A DNA stretch of 64,000 nucleotides from Clostridia bacterium (lineage in GTDB: Bacteria; Bacillota; Thermoanaerobacteria; Thermoanaerobacterales; Thermoanaerobacteraceae), in contig DULG01000019.1 of the NCBI GenBank assembly GCA_012840485.1, positions 124,001 through 188,000 on the forward strand, written 5' to 3'. Below are positions 1 through 10,010 of this stretch, piece after piece. Every line of letters begins with the position of its first letter. The first letter of the stretch is position 1. The position numbers and the translations under genes were made by a program. The notes under the pieces were generated by a model that saw nothing but the letters and a program-made list of their open reading frames with translations, was not told where the DNA came from and made no database searches.

Positions 1-93
1 GGTTTAATAGACGAAATAGGTGGAATTAAAGAAGCATTGGAACGGTTACACACAATGATAGAAATAAAAGAAAAAAAGAAAGGTGAAGATTAA
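1..93 (+). CDS. tepA: TepA/ClpP-like serine protease, C-terminal end (partial)
   Basis: The window opens inside a gene whose last 30 codons read GLIDEIGGIKEALERL and then a Lys/Glu-rich tail. The GLIDEIGG-x-KEAL ending is typical of SppA/ClpP-type proteases of the TepA (translocation-enhancing) family, whose active-site part lies outside the window. The stop codon TAA overlaps the ATG of the next gene by one base, so the two are probably translationally coupled. The identity rests mainly on gene order: tepA-ylzJ-spoIIIE is the Bacillus/Clostridia arrangement. Confidence 0.6.
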   Translation, partial: GLIDEIGGIKEALERLHTMIEIKEKKKGED

Positions 94-302
94 TGCTGTA
101 CACAATAATTCCCTATGAACTGATTTTTGAAAAAAGAGAAGATATACCTACTAATTTTATAGAATTAAAAATGGGCAATAAGCAATTAGTAGTGGAAAAG
201 CTATCAAATGGAAATTATATAATTCAAAGAATGTATTCCACAAATCCTTTTGATTACCTTGATATAAATTACAGTCCAGGAAGCATAATAAGTATTTTTT
301 AA
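93..302 (+). CDS. ylzJ: YlzJ-like small protein
   Basis: A 69-residue protein that starts MLYTIIPYELIF, the usual opening of the YlzJ family of uncharacterised small Firmicute proteins. It has no signal peptide or membrane segment. Its start ATG shares one base with the preceding tepA stop, and ftsK/spoIIIE follows, as in Bacillus. The function is unknown. The family is recognised from its N-terminus, size and position, and I cannot assign a biochemical activity. Confidence 0.7.
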   Translation: MLYTIIPYELIFEKREDIPTNFIELKMGNKQLVVEKLSNGNYIIQRMYSTNPFDYLDINYSPGSIISIF

Positions 303-326
303 GTAACTTTTACTTGTATTTTATGT

Positions 327-366
327 TATAATAGATGTGCTTACTAAATTGTACATCTATTTTTTT
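327..366 (+). promoter_or_regulatory. Extended -10 promoter and/or weak terminator between ylzJ and ftsK
   Basis: TATAAT at 327-332 is preceded by TG at 324-325, which makes an extended -10 element without a clear -35. Starting inside it, arms 331-338 and 353-360 (ATAGATGT/ACATCTAT) form an 8 bp AT-rich stem followed by six T, which resembles a weak intrinsic terminator for ylzJ. Both readings are possible. The rest of the 128 bp gap shows nothing else. Confidence 0.4.
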
Positions 367-430
367 GTTGCTATTTTACACAATTAATACTAAAATTTTT
401 TATAGAAGAAACTATTAACAGGTGGTATTT

Positions 431-2563
431 ATGGTTGACAAAAAGCAAAACTCTCTTAAAAATGAGATAATAGGAATCATTTTTTTAACCTTTACTCTTA
501 TTTCTTTTTTAAGCCTTTACACTAACACAACCGGCACTTTAGGCAAAAATATAGAAATTTTTTTAAAAGGATCTTTTGGCATTGGAGCTTATATAATTTC
601 CGCATTGCTTTTAATATTTGCTTTAATGTTTCTTTTTAACAGTCGAAATTTTATAAAATTAAAAAAAACCTTATCGCTGTTTGGGCTTTTTTTGACCATT
701 ATAAGTTTAGACCATTTATACTATTTCCCAATCACAGATGAATTGAAGTTATATTTAACAGTTGCTTACTTAAGTGGAATAAGCAACATCGGTGGGGGAA
801 TTGTAGCTGCATTAGTAGTGTATTTTTTTATCAAAGTCTTAGGTATTACAGGAAGTTATATATTTTTAATAGCCTTTTTTATAATTTTTTCTGTCATCAT
901 TACTGACATATCTTTTGTAAACCTAATAAAAACTTTATATTCTAAGCTTAAACATAGCCAAAAAAAAATAAAAAAGACTTCTCAAATAAAGACCGGAGTT
1001 TCAGATTCCGGTTTGGAAGGTTTTTCTTCTTCCGAAATTGCCACAACTAAAGAAAAAATTCGGGAAAAGGATATACCAATAGACATAATTGAACAAGTAG
1101 AAGAAGAAAGGAAGATATATGAAAAACACTTTAAAGAAGAAGAAATAAAAGGTGAATACATTGCTCCTCCTATAACTCTTTTAAAAGAAGCTATTCCTCC
1201 ACCAAAAATAAAGAATGAAATATTACTGGAAAAAGCTAGAAAAATCGAAGAGACCCTTAGAAATTTTGGAGTAGAAGCTAAAGTTATACAAGTAACAAAA
1301 GGTCCTGCAATAACTCGATTTGAATTGCAACCCAGCGCAGGCGTCAAAGTAAGCAGGATCATAAGTTTAACTGACGATATTGCCCTAAGTTTAGCTGCTT
1401 CCTCAGTGAGAATAGAAGCGCCTATTCCCGGTAAGTCTGCAATAGGAATAGAGGTTCCAAATGAAAAAATAACTCCTGTATATCTCAGAGAAATAATCGA
1501 CAGCAAAAAATTTAGAAACTTCAAATCAGAGCTAGCTATAGGATTAGGAAAAGATATTGCAGGTAATATAGTTATAGCCGATTTATCAAAAATGCCTCAC
1601 TTGCTAATTGCCGGAGCTACGGGATCTGGAAAAAGTGTCTGTATAAATTCCCTCATTATAAGCCTTTTGTATAAAGCTTCTCCGCAACATGTAAAGATGA
1701 TATTAGTAGACCCTAAAGTAGTGGAGTTAAATATTTACAATGGTATTCCTCATCTTTTAACTCCTGTAGTTACAAATCCTAAAAAAGCGGCTGAAGTTTT
1801 AAATTGGGCTGTTCAAGAAATGACCAGGCGTTACAACTTATTCGCGCAACAGGGAGTCAGAGATATAGACAGCTATAACGAAAAATACAAAGAAAATAAT
1901 TTATATAAAATTGTGATCATAATTGATGAACTTTCTGACTTAATGATGGTTTCTCCTGCAGAAGTAGAAGAATATATATTTAGGTTAGCTCAAATGGCAA
2001 GAGCAGCTGGCATTCATTTGGTCATTGCTACCCAAAGACCCTCTGTTGATGTAATAACGGGAGTTATTAAAGCCAACATCCCTTCAAGGATTTCTTTTGC
2101 TGTATCTTCTCAAATTGACTCAAGAACAATCTTGGATATGGCAGGAGCAGAAAAACTTTTAGGGAAGGGTGATATGCTTTTTGATCCTATAGGAGCAGCA
2201 AAACCTATGCGAATTCAAGGGGCTTTCATTTCCGCAGAAGAAGTTGAAGCAGTGGTTAATTTTTTAAAAAATCAAGCCGATCCCCAGTATGAGGAAATAG
2301 AAATTGAAGAAAAAACAAATGACAAAATTTTTGAACAGCAGGAAGATGAACTATTAGAAGATGCTATTTCTGTAATTTTAGAGACAGGGCAAGCCTCTAT
2401 TTCGATGTTGCAAAGGAAGCTTAGAATTGGCTATGCAAGAGCTGCTCGAATTATAGATCAATTAGAGGATAAAGGCATTATAAGCGGATATGATGGGTCA
2501 AAGCCACGACAGATCCTTTTATCAAAGGAAGAAATAAAAAAATTGCTACAAGATAAAAGTTAA
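431..2563 (+). CDS. ftsK: DNA translocase FtsK/SpoIIIE
   Basis: A hexameric ATP-driven DNA pump that moves the chromosome through the division or sporulation septum. About 710 residues, a normal length. The first ~160 residues are hydrophobic with about four membrane segments. A charged linker follows, then the RecA-like motor with Walker A GATGSGKS near residue 395 and a Walker B-type [13 protein letters not shown]-terminal winged-helix gamma domain (about residues 640-705) would read KOPS/SRS-type polarity sequences. A GTG exists at 422, but AGGTGG at 419-424 is spaced correctly for the ATG at 431, so I chose the latter. SpoIIIE and FtsK roles cannot be separated by sequence here, although gene order matches spoIIIE. 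Confidence 0.93.
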   Translation: MVDKKQNSLKNEIIGIIFLTFTLISFLSLYTNTTGTLGKNIEIFLKGSFGIGAYIISALLLIFALMFLFNSRNFIKLKKTLSLFGLFLTIISLDHLYYFPITDELKLYLTVAYLSGISNIGGGIVAALVVYFFIKVLGITGSYIFLIAFFIIFSVIITDISFVNLIKTLYSKLKHSQKKIKKTSQIKTGVSDSGLEGFSSSEIATTKEKIREKDIPIDIIEQVEEERKIYEKHFKEEEIKGEYIAPPITLLKEAIPPPKIKNEILLEKARKIEETLRNFGVEAKVIQVTKGPAITRFELQPSAGVKVSRIISLTDDIALSLAASSVRIEAPIPGKSAIGIEVPNEKITPVYLREIIDSKKFRNFKSELAIGLGKDIAGNIVIADLSKMPHLLIAGATGSGKSVCINSLIISLLYKASPQHVKMILVDPKVVELNIYNGIPHLLTPVVTNPKKAAEVLNWAVQEMTRRYNLFAQQGVRDIDSYNEKYKENNLYKIVIIIDELSDLMMVSPAEVEEYIFRLAQMARAAGIHLVIATQRPSVDVITGVIKANIPSRISFAVSSQIDSRTILDMAGAEKLLGKGDMLFDPIGAAKPMRIQGAFISAEEVEAVVNFLKNQADPQYEEIEIEEKTNDKIFEQQEDELLEDAISVILETGQASISMLQRKLRIGYARAARIIDQLEDKGIISGYDGSKPRQILLSKEEIKKLLQDKS

Positions 2564-2587
2564 TCAAACTGTAGAAAGGGATTTTAT

Positions 2588-3898
2588 ATGAAAAACGTAG
2601 GAATCATATCTCTTGGGTGTCCTAAAAACACAGTTGATTCAGAAAAAATGTTGGGAATTTTAAAGGAAAAAGGTTACAACATAGTAAATGATGAAAATAA
2701 AGCTGACATACTCATTATAAATACTTGTGGCTTTATAGAGGATGCAAAAAGAGAGTCGATAGAGTACATCATTGAGATGGGGAAACTCAAAAACCGCAGG
2801 CTAAAATACCTTATTGCAACTGGTTGCTTGTCTGAAAGATATAATAAAGAATTATTAAAAGAACTTCCCGAATTAGATGCAGTAATTGGCACTGGAGATT
2901 TCCCCAAAATTGCAGAAATAATAGAAAAAATAGAAAAAGGAAAAACTGTTTTAGAATATGGACACGCTAATTTACTAAACGATGAAGGAATACAGCGCAT
3001 TTTAACTATGCCAAATTATTACGCCTATTTAAAAATTGCAGAAGGTTGCAGTAATGCTTGCTCTTTTTGCATAATTCCAAAGATTAGGGGAAGATACAGA
3101 AGTCGCAAAATGGAGGACATACTTAGAGAAACTGAGGAACTCGTCAAAAAAGGTGCAAAAGAACTTATACTCATTGCTCAAGACACTACAAAATATGGAG
3201 TAGACGTTTATAAAAAATTTATGCTGCCCCAACTTTTAAAAGAAATTTCTAAGATTGATGGCTTAAAGTGGATTAGGTTACTTTATGCATATCCTGATAG
3301 TGTAACAGAAGAACTTGTTGAAGAGATAAAAAACAATGAAAAAATAGTAAAATATATTGATATTCCGCTACAACATTCTCATGATGAAGTCCTTAAAAGA
3401 ATGAATAGAAATACTGATAGACAAAAAATAGAAGAGGTTATAAGTAGATTGCGTAGCATTCCAAACATGGTAATACGCACTACTTTTATGGTAGGCTTCC
3501 CTGGAGAGACAGAAGAAGAATTTGAGGATTTAAAACAGTTCATAAAAGAAAAAAGATTTGAGAGAGTAGGAGTTTTCACATATTCTCGAGAAGAGGGAAC
3601 TAAATCGTATTATATGAAACCTCAAATTAAAAAGAGTGTCAAAATTAAAAGACAGCAAGAATTAATGGAGATACAAAAAGAAATTTCTTATCAACATAAT
3701 CTTTCAAAAGTGGGAAAGCAGTTAGAGGTACTAATTGAAGGTTTTGAAGATGGAATATATTATGGCAGAAGTTATATGGATGCCCCTGAGATTGATGGTG
3801 TTGTTTATGTAAAAAGCGATAAAAAACTCAAAGCTGGAGATCTTGTGGTAGCAACTATAACAGATGCCTATGAGTACGATTTGGTGGGGGAATATTAA
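2588..3898 (+). CDS. rimO: Ribosomal protein S12 methylthiotransferase RimO
   Basis: A radical-SAM enzyme that adds a methylthio group to the conserved aspartate of ribosomal protein S12. Length 436 residues, as expected. The N-terminal UPF0004 domain starts with [13 protein letters not shown] and has cysteines near residues 10, 46 and 80 for one Fe-S cluster. The radical-SAM motif is [20 protein letters not shown] near residues 155-175 (CxxxCxxC), and a C-terminal TRAM domain follows. The CPKN-VDSE and RGRYRSR signatures separate RimO from the MiaB copy at 24.4-25.8 kb. RBS AAAGGG precedes the ATG. The stop overlaps the pgsA start by one base (TAATG). Confidence 0.95.
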   Translation: MKNVGIISLGCPKNTVDSEKMLGILKEKGYNIVNDENKADILIINTCGFIEDAKRESIEYIIEMGKLKNRRLKYLIATGCLSERYNKELLKELPELDAVIGTGDFPKIAEIIEKIEKGKTVLEYGHANLLNDEGIQRILTMPNYYAYLKIAEGCSNACSFCIIPKIRGRYRSRKMEDILRETEELVKKGAKELILIAQDTTKYGVDVYKKFMLPQLLKEISKIDGLKWIRLLYAYPDSVTEELVEEIKNNEKIVKYIDIPLQHSHDEVLKRMNRNTDRQKIEEVISRLRSIPNMVIRTTFMVGFPGETEEEFEDLKQFIKEKRFERVGVFTYSREEGTKSYYMKPQIKKSVKIKRQQELMEIQKEISYQHNLSKVGKQLEVLIEGFEDGIYYGRSYMDAPEIDGVVYVKSDKKLKAGDLVVATITDAYEYDLVGEY

Positions 3899-4434
3899 TG
3901 AATTTAGCAAACAAATTTACAATGTTAAGACTTTTTTTAATACCTATTTTTATGTTTTTTATGCTTGTCAGAGGTCCCTACAACGATTTTATAGCTGCAG
4001 GAATATTTGCACTTGCAGCATTGACCGACAAATTTGATGGATATGTGGCAAGAAAGTTTAATCAAATAACTAATTTTGGGAAATTTATGGACCCACTGGT
4101 AGACAAAATAATGGTTTCTTCTGCTCTAATAGCCTTAGTACAAATGGGACGCATTCAAAGTTGGATTGTAGTAGTTATATTAGCAAGGGAATTTTTAATA
4201 ACAGGTATTAGGACAGTTGCTGCTGATAAGGGAATTGTCATTGCTGCCAGTAATTACGGAAAATATAAAACTACTTTTCAAATGATAGCAGTAATTGCAC
4301 TGATGCTTAATAATTACCCTTTTAGCCTTATAAATTTTCCTTTCGACACTATAATGGTATATATAGCTTTAATTTTGACAATTTATTCGGGTGTAGATTA
4401 CATTATAAAATCTAAAAATTTATTCAAAGATTAA
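3898..4434 (+). CDS. pgsA: CDP-diacylglycerol--glycerol-3-phosphate 3-phosphatidyltransferase
   Basis: A membrane enzyme making phosphatidylglycerol phosphate from CDP-diacylglycerol and glycerol-3-phosphate. Length 178 residues with four or more hydrophobic segments. The CDP-alcohol phosphotransferase signature DG-x2-AR-x8-G-x3-D-x3-D is visible as DKFDGYVARKFNQITNFGKF followed by MDPLVDK (about residues 43-70). Translation is coupled to rimO through a one-base overlap, and cinA follows after 13 bases. rimO-pgsA-cinA-recA is a conserved Firmicute order. Confidence 0.94.
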   Translation: MNLANKFTMLRLFLIPIFMFFMLVRGPYNDFIAAGIFALAALTDKFDGYVARKFNQITNFGKFMDPLVDKIMVSSALIALVQMGRIQSWIVVVILAREFLITGIRTVAADKGIVIAASNYGKYKTTFQMIAVIALMLNNYPFSLINFPFDTIMVYIALILTIYSGVDYIIKSKNLFKD

Positions 4435-4447
4435 AGAGGTGCTTTAA

Positions 4448-5689
4448 TTGAAAGGAGAAATTATTTCTGTTGGCACAGAGCTTTTATTAGGACAAATTTT
4501 AAATACTAACGCTAAATATTTATCTGAAAAATTGGCTCTTTTAGGTATAGATATATATTTCCATATTAACGTTGGAGATAACGAAGAAAGATTAAAAGAA
4601 TGTTTAAATATTGCATTTAACCGCTCTGACCTTATAATAACAACAGGTGGATTAGGCCCTACTGTTGATGACATTACAAAAGAGACAGTGGCTTCTTTTT
4701 TAGGTCTTCCTCTTGTAGAAAATGCTGAAGCGAAAGAAGAGATAATAAGATTTTTTGAAAAAATAGGACAAACACCTACTATGAACAATTTCAAACAAGC
4801 CTTTTTCCCAGAAGGCGCAAAGATTATACCAAATAAAAATGGAACAGCTCCTGGCTGTATAATAGAAAAAGATAACAAAATCATCATAATTTTGCCTGGT
4901 CCACCTTCGGAGCTAATTCCAATGTTTGAGGAATCTGTATATCCTTATCTTAAAAGCAAAACTAATGAAACTATAAAATCACGCGTAATCAAAATATTTG
5001 GCTTGGGTGAATCAAAAGTAGAAGAAATGGTAAGACCCCTTTTGTTTAATTCTAATCCTACTGTTGCTCCTTTAGTAGGTGATGGATACGTAACTTTGAG
5101 AATAACTGCAAAAGGACATGATGACAAAGAAATTTTAGAAATGATTGAGGATATGGAATCAAGGATTAGAGGTATCATAGGTGACTATATATATGCTGTA
5201 GATGAGGAAGAAATGGAAGAAGTCGTGGTAAAATTACTACAGAAAAACAAATTAACTCTTGCTGTCTCTGAATCTTGTACAGGTGGTTTATTGGCAAAAA
5301 AGATAACAGATGTATCAGGTGCTTCAAAAGTCTTTAATTTAAGTATTGTTTCTTACAGTAATGAAGCCAAAGAAAAAATTTTAGGAGTTAAAAAATCTAC
5401 TTTAGAAACTTATGGAGCAGTAAGCTATGAGACAGCAAAGGAAATGGCAGAAAATGTAAGAAAATTGGCCAATGCTGATTTTGGTTTGTCTACTACTGGA
5501 ATTGCAGGACCTACAGGTGGAACACCTGAAAAGCCGGTAGGATTGGTCTATGTAGGATTTTCTACTTCAGAAAAAGTCTATGTAAAAAAATTGATGTTAA
5601 GTGGTAATAGAGATAAGATAAGGATAAGGACAGTACTACATGCTTTAGACATTGTAAGAAGATATCTTCTGGGAATAAAAATTGACTAG
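4448..5689 (+). CDS. cinA: CinA-like competence/damage-inducible protein
   Basis: 413 residues with the two usual CinA parts. An N-terminal MoCF-type domain begins EIISVGTELLLGQILNTN and has TTGGLGPTVDDITKE. A C-terminal CinA amidohydrolase domain has AVSESCTGGLLAKKITDVSG and GIAGPTGGTPEKPVGLV. In characterised relatives these domains act in ADP-ribose hydrolysis and NMN deamidation, which is family knowledge rather than something shown here. The start is TTG, supported by AAAGAGGTG a few bases upstream. The last codons contain the -35 element of the recA promoter. Confidence 0.93.
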   Translation: MKGEIISVGTELLLGQILNTNAKYLSEKLALLGIDIYFHINVGDNEERLKECLNIAFNRSDLIITTGGLGPTVDDITKETVASFLGLPLVENAEAKEEIIRFFEKIGQTPTMNNFKQAFFPEGAKIIPNKNGTAPGCIIEKDNKIIIILPGPPSELIPMFEESVYPYLKSKTNETIKSRVIKIFGLGESKVEEMVRPLLFNSNPTVAPLVGDGYVTLRITAKGHDDKEILEMIEDMESRIRGIIGDYIYAVDEEEMEEVVVKLLQKNKLTLAVSESCTGGLLAKKITDVSGASKVFNLSIVSYSNEAKEKILGVKKSTLETYGAVSYETAKEMAENVRKLANADFGLSTTGIAGPTGGTPEKPVGLVYVGFSTSEKVYVKKLMLSGNRDKIRIRTVLHALDIVRRYLLGIKID

Positions 5690-5710
5690 TTATGACCATT
5701 AATATATAAT
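5682..5710 (+). promoter_or_regulatory. Sigma-A promoter of recA
   Basis: TTGACT at 5682-5687, a 17-base spacer, and TATAAT at 5705-5710: close to consensus. The -35 lies inside the end of cinA. No GAAC-N4-GTTC type LexA box is apparent between it and recA, so SOS control is not visible by eye. Confidence 0.75.
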
Positions 5711-5753
5711 TAATTTAATACAATACCTTGTATCCTTGGGAGGTAAATAATAA

Positions 5754-6779
5754 ATGATAGAAAAACAAAAGGCTTTAGAAATGGCTATAAGTCAGATAGA
5801 GAGGCAGTTTGGCAAGGGCTCTATCATGAGATTGGGAGATACTGCAAAATTGAACGTAGAAGTAATACCTACAGGTTCTCTTGAATTAGACATTGCTTTA
5901 GGTGTCGGAGGAGTCCCCAGAGGGAGGATAATAGAAATTTTTGGCCCTGAGTCTTCAGGAAAAACCACCTTAGCGCTACATATGATAGCAGAAGCACAAA
6001 AAATGGGAGGAACGGGTGCTTTTATAGATGCAGAACATGCTCTTGATCCTGTATATGCAAAAAATCTTGGGGTCAATATTGAGGACTTATTAGTGGCGCA
6101 GCCTGATACTGGCGAACAAGCCTTAGAAATTGCAGAAGCCCTTGTTAGAAGTGGTGCTGTTGATATAATTGTAATAGACTCTGTTGCTGCTTTAGTACCT
6201 AAGGCGGAGATTGAAGGAGAAATGGGAGATAGCCACGTAGGACTTCAAGCAAGACTTATGTCTCAAGCTTTGAGAAAATTGGCAGGGGTCACTAGTAAGT
6301 CTAAAACTATTGTGGTCTTTATAAACCAGCTTAGAGAAAAAGTAGGTGTTCCGTTTGGAAATCCTGAGACAACGCCTGGTGGAAGAGCTCTAAAATTTTA
6401 TGCCACTATAAGGCTAGATGTAAGAAAAGGAGACCCGATAAAACAAGGAAATGAAGTTGTGGGAAATAGAACACGAGTTAAAGTAGTAAAAAATAAAATT
6501 GCTCCACCTTTTAAACAAGCAGAATTCGATATAATGTATGGAGAAGGTATTTCAAGAGAAGGAAGCATTTTGGATATTGGCGCAAGTATAGACATAATTG
6601 AAAAAAGTGGTGCTTGGTATTCATATGGAGATATACGATTAGGACAAGGAAGAGAAAACGCAAAGCAATTTTTAAAAGAAAACAAAGAAATTGCTGATGA
6701 AATTGAAAGAAAAATTAGAGAAAATTTCAATCTAGCTTATAATAAAATAAAATCCTCCCCTGATGCAATAGTAGAATGA
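5754..6779 (+). CDS. recA: Recombinase RecA
   Basis: A strand-exchange ATPase and co-protease, 341 residues, typical length. Walker A GPESSGKT is at residues 64-71. The filament/ATPase motifs [20 protein letters not shown] and [20 protein letters not shown] (loop L1/L2 region) are intact. The RBS GGGAGG precedes the ATG. It follows cinA with its own strong promoter, and a short terminator follows, so recX can be expressed at a lower level by read-through. Confidence 0.98.
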   Translation: MIEKQKALEMAISQIERQFGKGSIMRLGDTAKLNVEVIPTGSLELDIALGVGGVPRGRIIEIFGPESSGKTTLALHMIAEAQKMGGTGAFIDAEHALDPVYAKNLGVNIEDLLVAQPDTGEQALEIAEALVRSGAVDIIVIDSVAALVPKAEIEGEMGDSHVGLQARLMSQALRKLAGVTSKSKTIVVFINQLREKVGVPFGNPETTPGGRALKFYATIRLDVRKGDPIKQGNEVVGNRTRVKVVKNKIAPPFKQAEFDIMYGEGISREGSILDIGASIDIIEKSGAWYSYGDIRLGQGRENAKQFLKENKEIADEIERKIRENFNLAYNKIKSSPDAIVE

Positions 6780-6804
6780 CCCCTTGTTTTGGGGTTATTT
6801 TATT
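6779..6804 (+). terminator. Intrinsic terminator between recA and recX
   Basis: ACCCC (6779-6783) pairs with GGGGT (6791-6795) around a TTGTTTT loop and is followed by TATTTTATT. It overlaps the recA stop codon. The stem is short, so some read-through into recX is likely. Confidence 0.6.
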
Positions 6805-6821
6805 CCAAAGGAGAAATATAT

Positions 6822-7415
6822 ATGATAATAACTAATATAGAAAAGCAGAAAAAAAACAAAGAAAAATATAATGTCTATATAGATGGAGAATACGCCTTTA
6901 GTTGCAGTTTAGAGGATTTAAGCTATTTAGGAATAGAAGAAGGAAAAGAGATAAGCAGTAAACAATATAATTATTATGTAAACTATATCTCTATAAGAGA
7001 AGCAACCAATTACACCTTTAATCTTTTGTCTAGAAAAATGCTTACAGAAAAAGAACTCCTCATAAAACTAAAACAAAGGGGGGTTAGTGAGGAGGCTGCA
7101 AAAAATGTGCTTGAAAAAATGAAAAATTACAATTATATTAATGACAAACTTTATGCTAAACTTTTTGTAGAACAAAAGATGACCCAACTTTACAGTAGGC
7201 AAAGAATATATTATGAATTGTTGAAAAAAGGTATAGATAAAGAAATAATTCACGAAACTATTGAAAATTTGTATCCTGAAGATAAAGAAGTAGAAATAAT
7301 AAAAAAATTGATAGACAAAAAATTAAATGTATTACCTCAAAAATTAAAAAAATATCTTTATAATAGTGGCTTTCAAATTGAGAATATAAATACAGTTTTA
7401 CATGCGGAAGATTAA
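6822..7415 (+). CDS. recX: Regulatory protein RecX
   Basis: A RecA modulator of about 197 residues built from small three-helix repeats. Visible family segments include SRKMLTEKELLIKLKQRGVS and YINDKLYAKLFVEQK. The open frame extends to a TTG at 6789, but AAAGGAG at 6807-6813 is placed for the ATG at 6822, and the extra residues would come from the terminator loop, so 6822 is chosen. It lies directly after recA. RecX proteins usually limit RecA filaments. Identity is by position plus repeat pattern. Confidence 0.85.
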   Translation: MIITNIEKQKKNKEKYNVYIDGEYAFSCSLEDLSYLGIEEGKEISSKQYNYYVNYISIREATNYTFNLLSRKMLTEKELLIKLKQRGVSEEAAKNVLEKMKNYNYINDKLYAKLFVEQKMTQLYSRQRIYYELLKKGIDKEIIHETIENLYPEDKEVEIIKKLIDKKLNVLPQKLKKYLYNSGFQIENINTVLHAED

Positions 7416-7500
7416 TAACTTGACATAATTTTGGAAAGGGGCTAAAATAAAATATGAATATCCACTAAGGAGGTGTAAGAGTATACGATATGTAGGAGTT

Positions 7501-9030
7501 ATGTATATAATCACAGCATTTATTGGAATAATAATCGGCTTTCTAATTGGCTTCTTTGTGCGAAAAATTATTGCAGAGTCAAAAATAAAAAGCGCTGAAG
7601 AATTAGCACGAACCATATTAGAAAGCGCCAAAAGGGATGCTGAAAATAAAAAAAGAGAACTTTTATTAGAAGCAAAGGAAGAAATTCACCGTCTGCGAAG
7701 TGATTTAGACAAAGAAATAAGGGATCGCAGGGGTGAATTACAACGATTAGAAAAAAGACTTCTCCAAAAAGAGGAAAGTTTAGACAAAAGATCTGAAACT
7801 TTAGAACAAAAAGAAGAACTGCTAGAAGAAAAGCAAAAAGAACTTCAACAATTAGAAGAACAAATTGCCATCTTACATCAAAAAGAAATAGAAGAATTAG
7901 AGAAAATTTCGGGATTAAGCCGTGAGGAAGCAAAAGCGATTTTATTAGAAAATGTTCAAAAGGATATACAGCATGAAATGGCTGTGATGATCAAAGAAAT
8001 GGAAACTAAAGCAAAAGAAGAAGCAGAAATGAAAGCAAGAGAAATAATTAGTAACGCTATTCAGCGATGCGCGGCTGATCACGCTGCAGAGACAACTGTA
8101 TCTGTAGTAACCCTTCCCAATGATGAAATGAAAGGCCGTATAATCGGGAGGGAAGGTAGAAATATAAGAACAATTGAGACCTTAACAGGAATCGACCTCA
8201 TAATTGATGATACTCCCGAAGCTGTTGTTATTTCTGGTTTTGATCCCATTAGAAGAGAAGTAGCAAGAATTGCTCTCGAAAAATTAATTGAAGATGGCAG
8301 GATACACCCTGCAAGAATAGAAGAAATGGTAGAAAAAGCAAAAAAAGAAGTAGACAATATGATAATCAAAGCAGGAGAAGAGGCAGCATTCGAAGTTGGA
8401 GTTCATGGTTTGCATCCCGAACTCATTAAATTATTAGGAAGACTTAAATTTAGAACTAGTTATGGACAGAATGTATTGAAACATTCAATAGAAGTAGCTC
8501 ATTTAGCAGGCCTCATGGCTTATGAACTAGGGGCAGATGCTTCTATTGCTAAAAGAGCAGGGCTTTTACATGACATGGGTAAAGCAGTAGACCATGAAGT
8601 TGAAGGTCCTCATGTAATGATAGGTGCAGAATTAGCAAAAAGATATCATGAGTCTGATGCTGTAATTCACGCCATAATGGCTCACCATAATGACGTGGAA
8701 CCCCAGACTATTGAAGCGGTATTAGTCCAGGCAGCAGATGCCATCTCTGCTGCAAGACCAGGGGCGAGAAGAGAAGCCTTAGAGACTTATATCAAGCGCT
8801 TAGATAAATTAGAACAAATAGCTAATTCTTTTGATGGTGTTGAAAAGGCTTATGCAATACAAGCAGGAAGAGAAATTAGGATAATGGTAAAACCTGAAAT
8901 AGTCAATGATGACGAGATAGTCCTTTTGGCACGAAATATAAGCAAAAAAATTGAGGAAGAAGTTGAATATCCAGGTCAAATAAAGGTAACTGTTATTAGA
9001 GAGACAGTAGCCGTAGATTATGCAAAATAA
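7501..9030 (+). CDS. rny: Ribonuclease Y
   Basis: A membrane-anchored endoribonuclease that initiates mRNA decay, 509 residues. One N-terminal membrane helix (about residues 2-20) is followed by a long Glu/Lys/Arg-rich coiled coil (25-195). A KH domain holds [19 protein letters not shown] near residue 210. The HD domain has [10 protein letters not shown] near 327 and [10 protein letters not shown] near 356. The ATG at 7501 has AGGAG four bases before it. A stronger AAGGAGG at 7467-7473 serves no canonical start. ymdB and spoVS follow, as in Bacillus. Confidence 0.95.
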   Translation: MYIITAFIGIIIGFLIGFFVRKIIAESKIKSAEELARTILESAKRDAENKKRELLLEAKEEIHRLRSDLDKEIRDRRGELQRLEKRLLQKEESLDKRSETLEQKEELLEEKQKELQQLEEQIAILHQKEIEELEKISGLSREEAKAILLENVQKDIQHEMAVMIKEMETKAKEEAEMKAREIISNAIQRCAADHAAETTVSVVTLPNDEMKGRIIGREGRNIRTIETLTGIDLIIDDTPEAVVISGFDPIRREVARIALEKLIEDGRIHPARIEEMVEKAKKEVDNMIIKAGEEAAFEVGVHGLHPELIKLLGRLKFRTSYGQNVLKHSIEVAHLAGLMAYELGADASIAKRAGLLHDMGKAVDHEVEGPHVMIGAELAKRYHESDAVIHAIMAHHNDVEPQTIEAVLVQAADAISAARPGARREALETYIKRLDKLEQIANSFDGVEKAYAIQAGREIRIMVKPEIVNDDEIVLLARNISKKIEEEVEYPGQIKVTVIRETVAVDYAK

Positions 9031-9044
9031 AAAGGGTTGAAAAA

Positions 9045-9075
9045 AAAGCGTGCGACAAGCACGCTTTAAAAGTTT
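9045..9075 (+). terminator. Terminator after rny
   Basis: AAAGCGTGC (9045-9053), loop GACAA, GCACGCTTT (9059-9067): a perfect 9 bp stem followed by AAAAGTTTTTAT. The T run starts three or four bases beyond the stem. Confidence 0.8.
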
Positions 9076-9097
9076 TTATCATAATTTTTATTAGTTA

Positions 9098-9126
9098 TTG
9101 TTTTAATAGCAAGATTTGTGTAATAA
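9098..9126 (+). promoter_or_regulatory. Possible sigma-A promoter before ymdB
   Basis: TTGTTT (9098-9103), 17 bases, TAATAA (9121-9126) with TG just upstream of the -10. It lies between the rny terminator and the ymdB RBS. The match is moderate, but position and the preceding terminator support it. Confidence 0.45.
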
Positions 9127-9160
9127 TAAGCTTAGAAAAATTATTTTTTGGAGGTTTAGA

Positions 9161-9940
9161 ATGAAGATACTTATAATTGGCGATATTGTCGGAAGGCCAG
9201 GAAGGAATATATTGAAAGATCATTTACAAGAATTAATATCCCAATACAATATTGATATAACAATAGCCAATGGAGAAAATGCAGCAGGCGGAAATGGCCT
9301 TACTCGCAAAATTGCTGATGAACTTTTTGAAATAGGAATATCAGCTTTGACTATGGGAAATCACGTGTGGGATCAAAAAGAAATATTAAAATTTATTGAT
9401 GAAGAAATGCGAATTGTAAGACCTGCGAATTATTTAGAAGGAACACCCGGTAGGGGATCTATAGCACTTAATTTTAAAAATACAAAAATTGGAATTATAA
9501 ATTTACAGGGAATTACTTTTATGCCTTGCAATAGAAATCCCTTTTTTGTAGCCTTAGAGGAAGTAGAAAAGTTAAAAAAAGAGACAAATATAATTTTAGT
9601 AGATTTTCACGCAGAAGCTACCTCAGAAAAAATAGCGATGGGGTATTTTTTAGATGGAAAAGTAAGCTGTGTTTTTGGAACTCATACCCATGTCCAGACA
9701 GCAGATGAAAAAATTTTGCCTAATGGAACATCATACATAACAGATGTAGGCATGACAGGTCCTACTGATTCTATATTGGGCATAGACAAAGAATTGATAA
9801 TTAAAAAATTTACTTCTTCTGTACCTGTACGCTTTGAAGTTGCAAAAGGTCTTGCCCAGATAAATGCCATTGTAATTTCTGTAGACGAAATAACAGGAAA
9901 GTGCACAAGTATAGAAAGAATTAATAAAATTTATACGTAA
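9161..9940 (+). CDS. ymdB: YmdB-type metallophosphoesterase (2',3'-cAMP phosphodiesterase family)
   Basis: About 259 residues. It begins MKILIIGDIVGRPGRNILKD, the YmdB family N-terminus with the first metal aspartate. It continues with ANGENAAGGNGLT, MGNHVWDQ (GNHxxD-type motif), VDFHAEATSEK and FGTHTHVQTAD. These Asp/Asn/His residues form the dinuclear metal site of calcineurin-like phosphoesterases. An upstream in-frame TTG at 9116 exists, but TTTGGAGG at 9147-9154 fixes the ATG at 9161. In Bacillus the homologue is linked to biofilm choice and cyclic nucleotide turnover. Its place between rny and spoVS is conserved. Confidence 0.92.
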   Translation: MKILIIGDIVGRPGRNILKDHLQELISQYNIDITIANGENAAGGNGLTRKIADELFEIGISALTMGNHVWDQKEILKFIDEEMRIVRPANYLEGTPGRGSIALNFKNTKIGIINLQGITFMPCNRNPFFVALEEVEKLKKETNIILVDFHAEATSEKIAMGYFLDGKVSCVFGTHTHVQTADEKILPNGTSYITDVGMTGPTDSILGIDKELIIKKFTSSVPVRFEVAKGLAQINAIVISVDEITGKCTSIERINKIYT

Positions 9941-9942
9941 AA

Positions 9943-9971
9943 GAAGGATTTTTTAAAGAGATGTAGAATAT
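9943..9971 (+). promoter_or_regulatory. Sigma-H promoter of spoVS
   Basis: GAAGGATTT (9943-9951), 11 bases, GTAGAATAT (9963-9971). This matches every position of the sigma-H consensus RNAGGAWWW-N11/12-RNNGAATWW. In Bacillus spoVS is sigma-H dependent, so the match is biologically consistent. Confidence 0.75.
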
Positions 9972-10010
9972 TAACATGAGAAAACAATTGGTTTTAAGGG
10001 GGAAAAAACA

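Noticed and set aside
982-1524. 180-codon open frame on the minus strand inside ftsK
   Set aside because: It lies wholly within ftsK, has no RBS and shows no family motif. It is a reading-frame shadow of the AT-rich coding sequence.
5690-5753. LexA box before recA
   Set aside because: No GAAC-N4-GTTC or CGAAC-N4-GTTCG palindrome found by eye between the promoter and the ATG.
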